Below, one piece after another: positions 43,384-52,462 of a stretch of 64,000 nucleotides of DNA. The stretch lies in the NCBI RefSeq assembly GCF_022921095.1, contig NZ_CP095053.1, positions 2,708,501-2,772,500 on the forward strand, written 5' to 3'. Every line of letters starts with the position of its first letter. Position 1 is the first letter of the stretch. This DNA is from Hymenobacter aerilatus. Lineage in GTDB: Bacteria; Bacteroidota; Bacteroidia; Cytophagales; Hymenobacteraceae. Both the position numbers and the translations under genes were made by a program. The notes under the pieces are model-generated. The model saw nothing but the letters and a program-made list of their open reading frames with translations. It was not told the DNA's origin and ran no database searches.

Positions 43384-45759
43384 CTACGCCGTAGTGCGCA
43401 GGGCTTCCAGCATTTTGTCTGGTGTGATGGGCAGGCTGCGCATGCGCTTGCCGGTGGCGTTGTATACGGCGTTGGCGACAGCAGCAGCCACGCCCACAAT
43501 CCCAATTTCTCCGATACCCTTCACGCCCAACGCGTTAATGTAGGGGTCCTTTTCCGGCACAAACTCGATTTGCATGTCGGGGATGTCGGCATTGACGGGA
43601 ATGTGGTACTCGGCCAGGTTGTGGTTGGTGTAGCGGGCGTAGTTGGGGTCCCGGAAGGTTTCTTCCATCAGCGCCGAGCCAATACCAAAAATGGCTCCAC
43701 CGTAGAGCTGGCTGGTGGCGGTTTTGAGGTTGAGCACCTGCCCTACCCCGTGCACCCCTACCCAACGCGTGACGCGGATGGTGCCCAGGTCCGGATCGAC
43801 TTCCACCTCGCAGAAGTGGGCGCCGAAGGAGTGCATGGAGTGGCCCGAGGGCTTTTCTTCCTCGCCTTTCTCATTTTTACCGCCGGGTTCTTCGGGGCTT
43901 GCTGCTGCGCCTCCTGCCCCTGCAAAGTGCTTTTCCTCATAGCCTGCGCCGTACTTGCCCATGGCCATGCCTTCCATGTCGGTCATGCCACTACGAGAGA
44001 GGGCAGCCACCAGCGTTTCGCCTTTCTTGGGGTTCTTTTTCAAGAACATGCGGCCCAGCTCTACCTTCACATCGGTGGGCTTGGCTTTGTAGAGTGGTGA
44101 TTTTTTATCGCCTACAGCCATGTCAATCACCTTCTTCCACAGATCCTCGGCCGCCGCCATAATGGACGATGACACTGTGCCGGCCGCTTGCGAGCCGCCC
44201 GAGCCGGGGGCAGTGGGTAAGCGCGTGTCGCCTAGCTCGAAGCGCACTTTTTCGGGTGGCAGGCCCAAGGCATCGGCCCCTACCTGCGTCATCACAGTCC
44301 AGGTGCCGGTACCCAGGTCGGTAGCGCCGCTCTGCACCACGGCGTGGCCGTCGGCAAAAAGGCGCACGCGGGCCGTGCCCTGGGCGCTGTGTACGGGGTA
44401 GGTAGCCGTAGCCATTCCCATGCCCACCAACTTGTTGCCCCGGCGGGTCTGGCCGGGCTTGGAGTTGCGCTTGTTCCAGCCAAACAGCTCAGCCCCACGC
44501 GTATAGCATTCCTTCAACGATTTGCTCGACCAGGGCTTGCCTTTGTCGCTGTAGTCTTTATCAGCGTAGTTGAGGAGGCGAAATTGCAGCGGGTCGATGT
44601 TGAGCTGGTGGGCTAGATCGTCCATGGAGCTTTCGAGCGCAAACGAGCCGGGCGCCTCGCCGGGGGCGCGCATCCACACGGCCGTCATCACGTTGGCGCG
44701 AGCCAGCTCGTAGCGGGCCGAGAAGTTGGGGCATGCATATAGCATGTTCACCACCTTGCTGTTCGACTCGGCATAGTTATCCCAGGGCGAAGTCGTCGAC
44801 TTTTTCTCATGGATCAACGACAACAGCTTGCCTTCCTGGGTAGCGCCTATTTTTAAGGTCTGCTCCTGGTCTTCGCGGTGGCCCACCGAGGTGTACATCT
44901 GGGGGCGGGTGAGCACCAGCCGTAGCGGCCGGTTCACGGCGCGGGCCGCCAATACCGTCAGAATCGTGTGGGGCCAGAACGAACCTTTGCACCCAAAGCC
45001 GCCGCCTAGGTGGTGCGTCACCACGCGCACCTGGTCGCGCGGAATACCCAGCAGATTCGCCAAAGAGCCCTGGCTCATGGTAATGTTCTGGGTCGATTCG
45101 TAGACGGTCAGCCGGTCGCTACCCTCCCACACGGCGGTGGTGGCTGCGGGCTCCATGGGGTTGTGGTGGTTGATGGCGTGCACGTAGGTTGCCTCGTGCT
45201 TCACTGGCGCACTGGCGTAAGCTTGCTCGGGGTTGCCGCGCACCTTGCGCCCATCGGTCTTGCCGTTCTGAATCTTCTGCGGATCAAATAGATCAGCCTT
45301 CGGATCCTGGTAAGAATCAATGGGCTTCTCCACCTGATACGACACCTTGATGAGGGCTGCCGCCTGGGTGGCGCGTTCCAGCGTATCGGCCACTACCACC
45401 GCCACGGGCTCACCCGCATAGTGAATCTCGGCATCCTGCATGGGCAAATACGACTGCGCCGCCTGCCACTTTTTTTCCTCCTTCAAAGCACTAGGCACTT
45501 TAGCCGGCTTTGGGATATTTTGGTACGTGAAAATGCTGATAACACCCGGTTCTTTGGCCGCCGCCGTGGTATCAATGCTGGTTATTTTGCCTTTTGCAAT
45601 GTCGCTGGTTTTCAGCACGCCATGCACCAAGCCATTCACCGGGTACTCGGCCGAGTAGCGGGCCGTGCCCATCACCTTCGCCCGACCGTCTACGCGGTCC
45701 ATGGGCTTGCCTACGACGTTTGTGGGGGGTAGGGTGGGTTCGAAGAAATTGGTTTCCAT
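43384..45759 (-). CDS. paoC: Aldehyde oxidoreductase, molybdenum-binding large subunit (PaoC-like)
   Basis: Catalytic subunit of a xanthine-oxidase-family enzyme, 791 aa, expected to oxidise aldehydes to acids using a molybdopterin cofactor. It has the small N-domain (VGKPMDRVDGRAKVMGTARYS), the cofactor-contact block THHLGGGFGCKGSFWPH, PGEAPGSFALESSMDDLA, SGATDLGTGTWTVMTQ, and the active-site Glu at about 751 in GVKGIGEIGIVG. It has no signal peptide and presumably exports with the Tat-bearing small subunit. A His/Glu/Lys-rich insertion (~610-650, AGAGGAAASPEEPGG and KGEEEKPSGHS) is unusual. It follows the FAD subunit by 64 bp. Confidence 0.9.
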   Translation of the reverse strand: METNFFEPTLPPTNVVGKPMDRVDGRAKVMGTARYSAEYPVNGLVHGVLKTSDIAKGKITSIDTTAAAKEPGVISIFTYQNIPKPAKVPSALKEEKKWQAAQSYLPMQDAEIHYAGEPVAVVVADTLERATQAAALIKVSYQVEKPIDSYQDPKADLFDPQKIQNGKTDGRKVRGNPEQAYASAPVKHEATYVHAINHHNPMEPAATTAVWEGSDRLTVYESTQNITMSQGSLANLLGIPRDQVRVVTHHLGGGFGCKGSFWPHTILTVLAARAVNRPLRLVLTRPQMYTSVGHREDQEQTLKIGATQEGKLLSLIHEKKSTTSPWDNYAESNSKVVNMLYACPNFSARYELARANVMTAVWMRAPGEAPGSFALESSMDDLAHQLNIDPLQFRLLNYADKDYSDKGKPWSSKSLKECYTRGAELFGWNKRNSKPGQTRRGNKLVGMGMATATYPVHSAQGTARVRLFADGHAVVQSGATDLGTGTWTVMTQVGADALGLPPEKVRFELGDTRLPTAPGSGGSQAAGTVSSSIMAAAEDLWKKVIDMAVGDKKSPLYKAKPTDVKVELGRMFLKKNPKKGETLVAALSRSGMTDMEGMAMGKYGAGYEEKHFAGAGGAAASPEEPGGKNEKGEEEKPSGHSMHSFGAHFCEVEVDPDLGTIRVTRWVGVHGVGQVLNLKTATSQLYGGAIFGIGSALMEETFRDPNYARYTNHNLAEYHIPVNADIPDMQIEFVPEKDPYINALGVKGIGEIGIVGVAAAVANAVYNATGKRMRSLPITPDKMLEALRTTA

Positions 45760-45823
45760 ATCGGTAAGGGCGCGTTACACGCGCCCGTTTATCGTTGCTG
45801 TTGTGTTGGCTGTCATCAAGCGT

Positions 45824-46813
45824 TTACCCCTTGGCGGCCACTTCAGTGAGGGCGCGCACCAGCGTGTTCTGCACCATGTCTACTTTGAAGGCATTGTGCT
45901 TGTAGGGCTGAGCACCGCGCACAGCCGCCGCTGCCGCCGCCCGGAAGGTGGCTTCGTTGGCGGGCTTGCCTACCAGCAGTTGTTCGGCCTCCTTCGAGCG
46001 CCACGGCTGGGCCCCTACCCCTCCTAGTGCTACCCGCGCTGAGCGGATGGTACCGCCCTGCACATCAAGCCCCACAGCGGCCGATGTTAGCGCGTAGGCG
46101 TAGCTGGCTCGGTCGCGCACCTTCATATACAGCGACTTGCGGGCGTGCTCAGCCTTGGGCACCGTCACGGCTACAATCAGCTCGTCGGGTTCCAGCACGG
46201 TTTCAATGTGGGGCGTTTTGCCGGGTAGGCGGTAGAACTCGGTGAGGGGCACGCGGCGCTGTTTGCCTTTGGCGTTTTCCAGCGTCAGCACCGCATCCAG
46301 GGCAATGAGGGCTACCGACAAGTCGCCGGGGTAGCTGGTGGCAATGCAGGCGTCGGAAGTGCCTAGGATAGCCAGGTTACGGTTGTCGCCCTCTTTGGCG
46401 GGGCAGCCGGTGCCGGGCTCGCGCTTGTTGCAGGGGAAAGCCGTATCGCGGAAATAGGGGCAACGAGTACGCTGCAAGATGTTGCCGCCAATGCTGGCCA
46501 TGTTGCGCAGTTGCGCCGACGCCGCCAGCAGCAACGATTGCGAAATAGCTGGGTACTGGTCCACCACCAGCTTGTGCTCGCCTACGTCGCTCATGCGCTC
46601 CAGGGCGCCAATGCGTAAGCCGTCGTTGCTTTGCTCAATGCCCTTGAAGGGCAGCATATTCACGTCAATCAGCTGATTGTGGTTTTCCACGTTCAGCTTC
46701 ATCAGGTCGATGAGGGTAGTACCCCCGGCAATAAACGCCGCCGATTTATCGTCGCGCTTGGCCCCGGTGGCTTCTTTGGCCTTGGTGGCCTGGAGGTAGG
46801 AAAAGTTATTCAT
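45824..46813 (-). CDS. paoB: Aldehyde oxidoreductase, FAD-binding subunit with extra Fe-S site (PaoB-like)
   Basis: FAD-binding electron-transfer subunit of the CO-dehydrogenase/xanthine-oxidase medium-subunit family, 329 aa. The FAD site is AFIAGGTTLIDLMKLN (~27-42) and ASIGGNILQRTRCPYF (~106-121). Cysteines 118, 128, 137 and 156 (RCPYFRDTAFPCNK, TGCPAK, SDACIA) match the position of the [4Fe-4S] insertion known in E. coli PaoB. The C-terminal CO_deh_flav domain covers ~215-325. Its start lies 6 bp from the small subunit stop, indicating one transcript. PaoB similarity is by motif recognition, not by search. Confidence 0.88.
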   Translation of the reverse strand: MNNFSYLQATKAKEATGAKRDDKSAAFIAGGTTLIDLMKLNVENHNQLIDVNMLPFKGIEQSNDGLRIGALERMSDVGEHKLVVDQYPAISQSLLLAASAQLRNMASIGGNILQRTRCPYFRDTAFPCNKREPGTGCPAKEGDNRNLAILGTSDACIATSYPGDLSVALIALDAVLTLENAKGKQRRVPLTEFYRLPGKTPHIETVLEPDELIVAVTVPKAEHARKSLYMKVRDRASYAYALTSAAVGLDVQGGTIRSARVALGGVGAQPWRSKEAEQLLVGKPANEATFRAAAAAAVRGAQPYKHNAFKVDMVQNTLVRALTEVAAKG

Positions 46814-46819
46814 GATTGA

Positions 46820-47461
46820 TTACGCCTTCATGCTTTTTTCAGCTTCCAGAATGGCCGCTGTGATGTTGGGGTAGGCGCTGCAACGGCACAGGTTGCCGCT
46901 CATCCACTCCCGTACTTCGGCCTCGGAGCCGGCGTGGCCTTCTTTCACGCATGCCACCCCCGACATAATCTGGCCGGGCGTGCAGTATCCGCACTGGAAT
47001 CCGTCGTGCTTCAGGAAGGCTTCTTGCATGGGGTGCAGCTTGTCGCCCTGGGCTAGGCCCTCGATGGTGGTGATTTCCTTGCCCTGGTTCATCACGGCCA
47101 AACTGAGGCAGCTCACAATGCGGCGGCCGTCTACGTGCACGGTGCAGGCGCCGCACTGGCCATGGTCGCAGCCCTTCTTGCTACCCGTGAGGCCCATGTA
47201 CTCGCGCAAGGCATCGAGGAGGCTCACGCGGGGCTCCAGTTGCAGGGTCCGAACGGTGCCGTTCACTTTCAGCTGTACCGGTGACACGCCCGCTACTTTT
47301 TTGGAAAGTGCTGTGAGGCGTTCGGCCTGGCTGATAAAGGGCGGCGCCATTACCAAGCCCAGAATACCCCCGGCCTGCTTCATGAAAGTTCGCCGGGAAC
47401 CGCCGTTGGGCGTAGCTCCGGGGGTGGTGCCGCTCTGGTCGGCCGGAGAATCGTTATACAT
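46820..47461 (-). CDS. paoA: Aldehyde oxidoreductase, 2Fe-2S small subunit with Tat signal (PaoA-like)
   Basis: Electron-transfer subunit with two [2Fe-2S] clusters, 213 aa. The Tat signal SRRTFMKQ (22-29) plus a hydrophobic run (GGILGLVMAPPF) indicates periplasmic location. The first cluster ligands are C98, C103, C106 and C118 (GCDHGQCGACTVHV, SCLSL). The second cluster uses C157, C160, C192 and C194 (QCGYCTPGQ, NLCRCSAYP). It heads a five-gene operon in the order small, FAD, Mo, XdhC-type and cytidylyltransferase, the same order as paoABCD. It is divergent from the orphan lipoprotein gene. Confidence 0.91.
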   Translation of the reverse strand: MYNDSPADQSGTTPGATPNGGSRRTFMKQAGGILGLVMAPPFISQAERLTALSKKVAGVSPVQLKVNGTVRTLQLEPRVSLLDALREYMGLTGSKKGCDHGQCGACTVHVDGRRIVSCLSLAVMNQGKEITTIEGLAQGDKLHPMQEAFLKHDGFQCGYCTPGQIMSGVACVKEGHAGSEAEVREWMSGNLCRCSAYPNITAAILEAEKSMKA

Positions 47462-47790
47462 CAGAAAGAAATGTTTTTAATAAGAAAAGGGGTGGCGGCT
47501 GCTACCCTCGGCAAGTAGCACAACGGTAGGCTACAAGTGTTGCTGAGAGAGGATTTCTGGAAATATCTTTACTTAGAATCTTTCTTAAGAAACAGATTCA
47601 CAATATTTTATATTCCAAAAACAAGCAGCCTCTCGTCTACGGCTCTCCTCAAAACTTGGTTGCAAGCAATTGGATAGCCACCCTGTTATTAGCAGTCGGC
47701 AACTGATATCTTTGCGGGTCGGCGGCGCGTCATCTACTAGGGTTAGCGCCCTACCCAACTACCACTCAGTTACTTGCCTTTCGCTTTAGT
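47462..47790. promoter_or_regulatory. Divergent promoter region of the Pao-like operon and orphan lipoprotein
   Basis: 329-bp AT-richer gap without a gene. It contains a perfect 12-bp palindrome TTTCTTAAGAAA (47581-47592), itself framed by GAATC (47576-47580) and GATTC (47595-47599), about 115 bp upstream of the Pao small-subunit start. This is a possible operator; no regulator gene lies nearby. Confidence 0.4.
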
Positions 47791-48462
47791 ATGTCTGTTT
47801 CTTTTCTGCGCTTCTCTGGTTTTTCGGCTTTGCTGTTAGTCGCCGCTTGCACCAGCAATAAAAATCTGGAGCAGGATAGCCCCCAAGTCAGTGCTGAGGC
47901 GGTGGCCCCTACCCTACCTGCAGCCCCTTCCAAAGCCAAGGCACCCCGCTTGGCGCAGTTGGATACCACCCATTTTTCGCCGCGCTTCGTCCGTAGCTTC
48001 CAGGAAACCAACAAGGCTGAAACCAGCTTCGACGTGCACGGCAGCTGGCTGCTGCTCAGCCCTACCGACTCGGTGGCCTTTCCGGTGGCCGAGCTGCCTG
48101 CCAATGCGCCAGTAGTATACGCTGCCACCGAAAAAGGCCGCGCTTACCGCCTCACGCTCACGCGCCGCAACTACTCCACGGTGCATTACGTGGCGGAAGC
48201 GCGTCAGGGTAGCAAGCTACTCAGCCGCCAAACTGGCCTAGCTGATTTGAACCCGAGCTTTTTCGCGGATATCGAAATTCCGAAAGACAGCGAAACCGGC
48301 CTACCCTTCAGCGCCTATGAGTTTCAGGCTGCCACACCGCAGCAGCAGGGTTTCGCCGTGCTCATCGGCCGCAGCCAAGACGCCGATAAAGCGCAGATCT
48401 ACGGCGGCACACAACCCCAGCAAAACGCATGGCACAACGTGCCTACCCTGCGGCGGCAGTAG
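47791..48462 (+). CDS. Hypothetical lipoprotein
   Basis: No family recognised. The 223-aa product starts with a lipoprotein signal (MSVSFLRFSGFSALLLVAAC, lipidated Cys at 20), then a low-complexity Ala/Pro/Ser linker to about residue 55. The remainder is a compact beta-rich domain with AYRLTLTRRNYSTVHYVAEA and FSAYEFQAATPQQQGFAVLIGR, reminiscent of a small jelly-roll. It stands alone, divergent from the oxidoreductase operon, and a family-A repeat follows its stop by about 30 bp. Envelope location is the only safe inference. Confidence 0.75.
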   Translation: MSVSFLRFSGFSALLLVAACTSNKNLEQDSPQVSAEAVAPTLPAAPSKAKAPRLAQLDTTHFSPRFVRSFQETNKAETSFDVHGSWLLLSPTDSVAFPVAELPANAPVVYAATEKGRAYRLTLTRRNYSTVHYVAEARQGSKLLSRQTGLADLNPSFFADIEIPKDSETGLPFSAYEFQAATPQQQGFAVLIGRSQDADKAQIYGGTQPQQNAWHNVPTLRRQ

Positions 48463-48495
48463 CGGGGTCTTAAGTGCTGAATAAAAGAAAACGTG

Positions 48496-48597
48496 TGTCA
48501 TCCTGAGCGCAGCGAAGGACCTTCTCACGTGTGCACGAGTCGTTGGTACGTCAGTCGTTCGCACGTGATAAGGTCCTTCGCTGCGCTCAGGATGACA
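48496..48597. repeat. Palindromic REP/MITE-like element, family A copy 4
   Basis: About 100-bp inverted repeat with TGTCATCCTGAGC ends between the convergent lipoprotein and GH63-like genes. The inner stem is CTCACGTGTGCACGA against TCGTTCGCACGTGAT, mostly paired. The inner core is reversed relative to copies 1 and 2 (GAGTCGTTGGTAC), so it is inserted in the opposite orientation. It is the last palindromic element of these families in the window. Confidence 0.87.
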
Positions 48598-48644
48598 GAC
48601 GTTTTCCTTTATTCACTAACTCACTATTTCACCTGTACACCACC

Positions 48645-51311
48645 TCACAACTCCTCCGCTGGGTGTTTGTCTTGGCGGCGGGGTTGTAGGAGTTTGGCAA
48701 TCAGGCCGGTCCAACCGGTTTGGTGGCTGGCGCCGAGGCCGCAGCCGTTGTCGCCGTGGAAGTATTCGTGAAAGAGCAGATAGTCTTTGAAGTGAGGGTC
48801 CGTTTGCATCTGCTGGTTGTTGCCCATGGCTGGCCGCCTACCCTCCGCATCGCGCAAAAACAGCTTGCTCAGGCGCTCCGTTAGGGCGTCGGCTACGGCC
48901 AACAACGACACGTACTGCCCGGAGCCTGTAGGGTACTCCACCACAAAATCGTCGCCGTAGTAATGGTGAAACCGCTGCAACGATTCGATAATCAGGAAAT
49001 TAACCGGAAACCAGATTGGCCCGCGCCAATTGGAGTTGCCTCCAAATAGGTCAGACTGTGACTCGCCCGGTTCGTAGCTCACCGTGAAGCTTTTGTCCTC
49101 GGTCTTGTACACATAGGGATGCTCCAGGTGGTAGCGCGAGAGGGCGCGCACGCCGTACTCCGAGAGAAATTCTGCCGTGTCGAGCATGCGGGCCAACAGG
49201 CGTTTCACGCGGTGGCCGCGCAGCAAGGACAGCAGGCGGGTAGCGCCCTCGCCCGGTTGCTGCCAGTGCGACACCAGCTTGGCCAGATCGGGGCGGTGGG
49301 TCAGAAACCAGTCCATGCGCGCCTTGAAGCGGGGTAGCTCCTGCAGCATGTCGTCGTTGAGCACTTCCACCGCAAACAGCGGAATCAGTCCTACCATGGA
49401 GCGCACCTTTAGCATCTGGCGACCCCGGTCGGGCGAGTTCAACACATCGTAATAGAACTCGTCATCCTCGTCCCAGAGCGAATACCCACCGCCTACCTTG
49501 GTCATGGCTTCGGCAATGTAGAGGAAGTGCTCGAAGAACTTGCTGGCCATATCCTGGTACACCGGATTAGTGCGGGCCAGCTCCAGGGCAATGCGCATCA
49601 TGTCGAGGGCAAACATGGCCATCCAGCTAGTGCCATCGGCCTGCTCGATGAACACGCCTTCGGGCAGATCGGCGCTACGGTCAAACACGCCAATGTTGTC
49701 CAGCCCCAAGAAACCACCCTCAAACACGTTGCGGTTCTCGCCATCCTTGCGGTTCACCCACCACGTGAAGTTGAGCAGCAACCGGTGAAATACCGTTTCC
49801 AGAAAGCGTGTGTCGCCGTGACCGTGCCGGTTTTTCTGGTCGATTTTGTACACGCGCCACGTGGCCCAGGCGTGCACCGGTGGGTTCACGTCCTCAAATT
49901 TCCACTCGTAGGCGGGCAGTTGGCCGTTGGGCTGCATGTACCAGTCTTTGGTGAGCAGCACTAACTGCTTTTTGGCAAACTCAGCATCCAATATCGCCAG
50001 CGGCAGGCAGTGGAAGGCCAGGTCCCAAGAGGCGTACCAGGGATACTCCCACGTGTCGGGCATCGAGATGATGTCGCAGTTGTTGAGAGTGGTCCAGTTG
50101 TGGTTGCGGCCCTCCTTGCGCTCGGGTGGCGGAGGGGGTAGGGCCGGGTCGCCATCCAGCCATTGGCGCACGTTGTAATAGTAAAACTGCTTGCTCCAGA
50201 GCATCCCCGCGTAGGCTTGCCGCTGAATGTTGCGGGCGTCGTCGCTGTGCATATCGCGCTGCACCACCGCGTAATAGGCATCGGCCTCCTCGCTGCGCTG
50301 CTGCATCAACTGGTCGAATTCCGCAAAGGGCTCGTCTACGTTGGCGGGCGCCAGGCGCAGACGCAGCACCTGCTCACCACCGGCCGGAATGGTCAGGGAA
50401 TAATGCACGGCGGCTTTGGTGCCGCGCTTCGCTGGGTTCACGGCCTGCTCGTGCCCGTACACCACGTAGTTGTTGATGCCGTCTTTGTAGTACTGCGCTT
50501 CCGAAGGAGCGTTGTAGAGGCGCTGGGTATTGGTCTCGTTTTCGCAGAAGAGCAGGTCGGGTTCCCCTTCATAATACAGGTACCGTTCGCCCAGCTCGCG
50601 GTGGTCGACGCTGATGCTGCCACCCGCCTCGGTTGCGTACAGCTGCGGGCAGTAATTGTCGTGCCCCCACGCCCAGGTGTTCCGAAACCACAGCTGGGGT
50701 AGCACCTGCACGGTGGCTTCTTCGGGGCCGCGGTTGCACACCGTAAGCTGAAGCAGGATATCTTCGGGCCCTACCTTGGCGTACTCAATGAACACGTCGA
50801 AGTAGCGGTTTTCCTTGAAAATAGCTGTATCCGGCAGCTCAAATTCTGCCTTGTGCCGGCCCCGGCGAGCATTTTCCTGCACCAGCCACTCATACGGAAA
50901 CGCTCGTTGCGGATACTTGTAGAGCATCTGCATGTAGGAGTGCGTGGGGGTATTATCAAGGTAGTAATACAGCTCCTTCACGTCCTCGCCGTGGTTGCCC
51001 TCGGGGCCGCTCAGCCCAAACATCCGCTCCTTCAGGATGGGGTCTTGCCCGTTCCAGAGCGCCACCGATAGGCACAGCAATTGGTCATCGTCGCAGATAC
51101 CGCCAATGCCGTCTTCACCCCACCGATAGGCTTTGCTGCGAGCCATGTCGTGCGTGACGTAGTTCCAGGCGTTGCCATCGGGGCTGTAGTCTTCGCGCAC
51201 GGTGCCCCACTGCCGCTCCGAAAGGTAGGGACCAAAGCGCCGCCAGGGCGTTGCAGGGTCGTCGATCTGCGTTAGCCGGTGATGTTCGGGGCTTTGTTCT
51301 TTTGTGGTCAT
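48645..51311 (-). CDS. GH63/MGH1-like glucosidase
   Basis: Large (alpha/alpha)6-barrel glycosidase, 888 aa, without signal peptide and therefore cytoplasmic. The N-domain has [20 protein letters not shown] and [16 protein letters not shown], a common start for bacterial GH63-like glucosidases. The barrel contains [20 protein letters not shown] with a candidate acidic residue (the D in SWDLAFH), APEYEW-type block [19 protein letters not shown], and the later [18 protein letters not shown] and [23 protein letters not shown], where a second acidic catalytic residue is expected. Substrates of bacterial relatives include glucosylglycerate, mannosylglycerate and small alpha-glucosides. It lies downstream of an SDR gene on the same strand, 149 bp apart with a hairpin between. 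Confidence 0.83.
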   Translation of the reverse strand: MTTKEQSPEHHRLTQIDDPATPWRRFGPYLSERQWGTVREDYSPDGNAWNYVTHDMARSKAYRWGEDGIGGICDDDQLLCLSVALWNGQDPILKERMFGLSGPEGNHGEDVKELYYYLDNTPTHSYMQMLYKYPQRAFPYEWLVQENARRGRHKAEFELPDTAIFKENRYFDVFIEYAKVGPEDILLQLTVCNRGPEEATVQVLPQLWFRNTWAWGHDNYCPQLYATEAGGSISVDHRELGERYLYYEGEPDLLFCENETNTQRLYNAPSEAQYYKDGINNYVVYGHEQAVNPAKRGTKAAVHYSLTIPAGGEQVLRLRLAPANVDEPFAEFDQLMQQRSEEADAYYAVVQRDMHSDDARNIQRQAYAGMLWSKQFYYYNVRQWLDGDPALPPPPPERKEGRNHNWTTLNNCDIISMPDTWEYPWYASWDLAFHCLPLAILDAEFAKKQLVLLTKDWYMQPNGQLPAYEWKFEDVNPPVHAWATWRVYKIDQKNRHGHGDTRFLETVFHRLLLNFTWWVNRKDGENRNVFEGGFLGLDNIGVFDRSADLPEGVFIEQADGTSWMAMFALDMMRIALELARTNPVYQDMASKFFEHFLYIAEAMTKVGGGYSLWDEDDEFYYDVLNSPDRGRQMLKVRSMVGLIPLFAVEVLNDDMLQELPRFKARMDWFLTHRPDLAKLVSHWQQPGEGATRLLSLLRGHRVKRLLARMLDTAEFLSEYGVRALSRYHLEHPYVYKTEDKSFTVSYEPGESQSDLFGGNSNWRGPIWFPVNFLIIESLQRFHHYYGDDFVVEYPTGSGQYVSLLAVADALTERLSKLFLRDAEGRRPAMGNNQQMQTDPHFKDYLLFHEYFHGDNGCGLGASHQTGWTGLIAKLLQPRRQDKHPAEEL

Positions 51312-51393
51312 ACGATTTCGCTTGCCGATTTATGGGTGCCCGCTCCCCTCTTCAACTATCAAATTAATGTGCTTGCACAGCCTGCCTAAAACC

Positions 51394-51440
51394 AATGCTC
51401 GTGCACCGTGGCCAAACAACGGCTATGGTGCACGAGCATT
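51394..51440. terminator. Inverted repeat between SDR and GH63-like genes
   Basis: Perfect 14-bp arms AATGCTCGTGCACC and GGTGCACGAGCATT with a 19-nt loop, 21 bp downstream of the SDR stop. No clear T-run follows on the minus strand, so it may be an attenuator or processing hairpin instead of a full terminator. It is unlike families A-D. Confidence 0.6.
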
Positions 51441-51460
51441 CATATGATTCATAACCAGGG

Positions 51461-52282
51461 TTAGCCATTGTCAGCAAACCCAGGGTAGAGCGTCATGCCG
51501 CCATCGGCAAAGAGCGTCGTACCCGTCACGTAATCCGACTCATCGGAGGCCAGCCAGGCGGCTACCTCGCCTATGTCGTCGGGCTGCCCGATACGGCCGT
51601 ATGGAATCAGCTCCAGCAGTTTGTTGAGCGCCTTTTTCGTGCCCCAGGCTTCTTCGTTGATGGGAGTTTGGATGGCGCCCGGCCCAATGCTATTCACCCT
51701 GATTTTGTGTGGCGCCAGCTCTTGCGCCATGCTCTTCATCAAAAGCATGATACCGCCTTTTGAGGTGGCGTAGTTGACGTGCCCGGCCCATGGAATCACC
51801 TCGTGCACGGAGCTCATGCAGATGATCTTGCCGGCAGCTTTTGAAATTTCCGGCTGCACGCCGCGCTTCACAAACTCGCGGGCGGCTTCGCGAGCGCACA
51901 AAAATTGCCCCGTCAGGTTCACATTCAGCACGTCATTCCACTCGTCCAGGGTCATATCCAGGAAAGCGGCATCTTTCTGAATGCCCGAATTGTTGACCAG
52001 AATGTGCAGCGTGCCGAAGCGCTTTTTGATGTCCTCAAACATCGCCAGCACGTCCGGCTCTTTACTCACATCGGCGCGCACGGCGTAGGCCTTACCACCT
52101 ATTTTTTCGATGGCTGCCACGGTTTCATTGGCGCCTTCTTCGTCGTTATGATAGTTTACTACCACCATTGCACCGTCGGCAGCCAAGGCCAGGCATACCC
52201 CTACCCCGATGCCCGAGCTGCCGCCCGTTACCAGTGCCACCTGATTGCGCAACCGGGGCTGCGCTTTCATTTCTATAGCCAT
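51461..52282 (-). CDS. Short-chain dehydrogenase/reductase (glucose 1-dehydrogenase-like)
   Basis: Cytoplasmic NAD(P)-dependent oxidoreductase of the classical SDR family, about 273 aa. The cofactor motif is VTGGSSGIGVGV, the NNSG block is ILVNNSGIQ, the catalytic Ser is in IICMSSVHEV, and the YxxxK pair is YATSKGG. The C-terminus has IGQPDDIGEVAAWLASDESDYV and TGTTLFADGGMTLYPGF, typical of glucose 1-dehydrogenase-like members. Starts at ATG 52294, 52282 or 52270 are all possible; I take 52282. It is upstream of the GH63-like glucosidase, so a glucose-handling pair is plausible but unproven. Confidence 0.88.
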   Translation of the reverse strand: MAIEMKAQPRLRNQVALVTGGSSGIGVGVCLALAADGAMVVVNYHNDEEGANETVAAIEKIGGKAYAVRADVSKEPDVLAMFEDIKKRFGTLHILVNNSGIQKDAAFLDMTLDEWNDVLNVNLTGQFLCAREAAREFVKRGVQPEISKAAGKIICMSSVHEVIPWAGHVNYATSKGGIMLLMKSMAQELAPHKIRVNSIGPGAIQTPINEEAWGTKKALNKLLELIPYGRIGQPDDIGEVAAWLASDESDYVTGTTLFADGGMTLYPGFADNG

Positions 52283-52462
52283 ATGCAAAGTCATAAAAAG
52301 AGAACGGAATAGTCCGTAGACTCCTAAATGACCGCACAGGTTACAGCAACCTAGCAAATACCGCTGCAGCGGTCAGCGCATTAGAAGGGGAAGTTGTACG
52401 TGCTGCACCCCCCTTATACAGGCGACAAACAGGCCAGCACGTCCTCAGCTGCGGCGCGCTAT

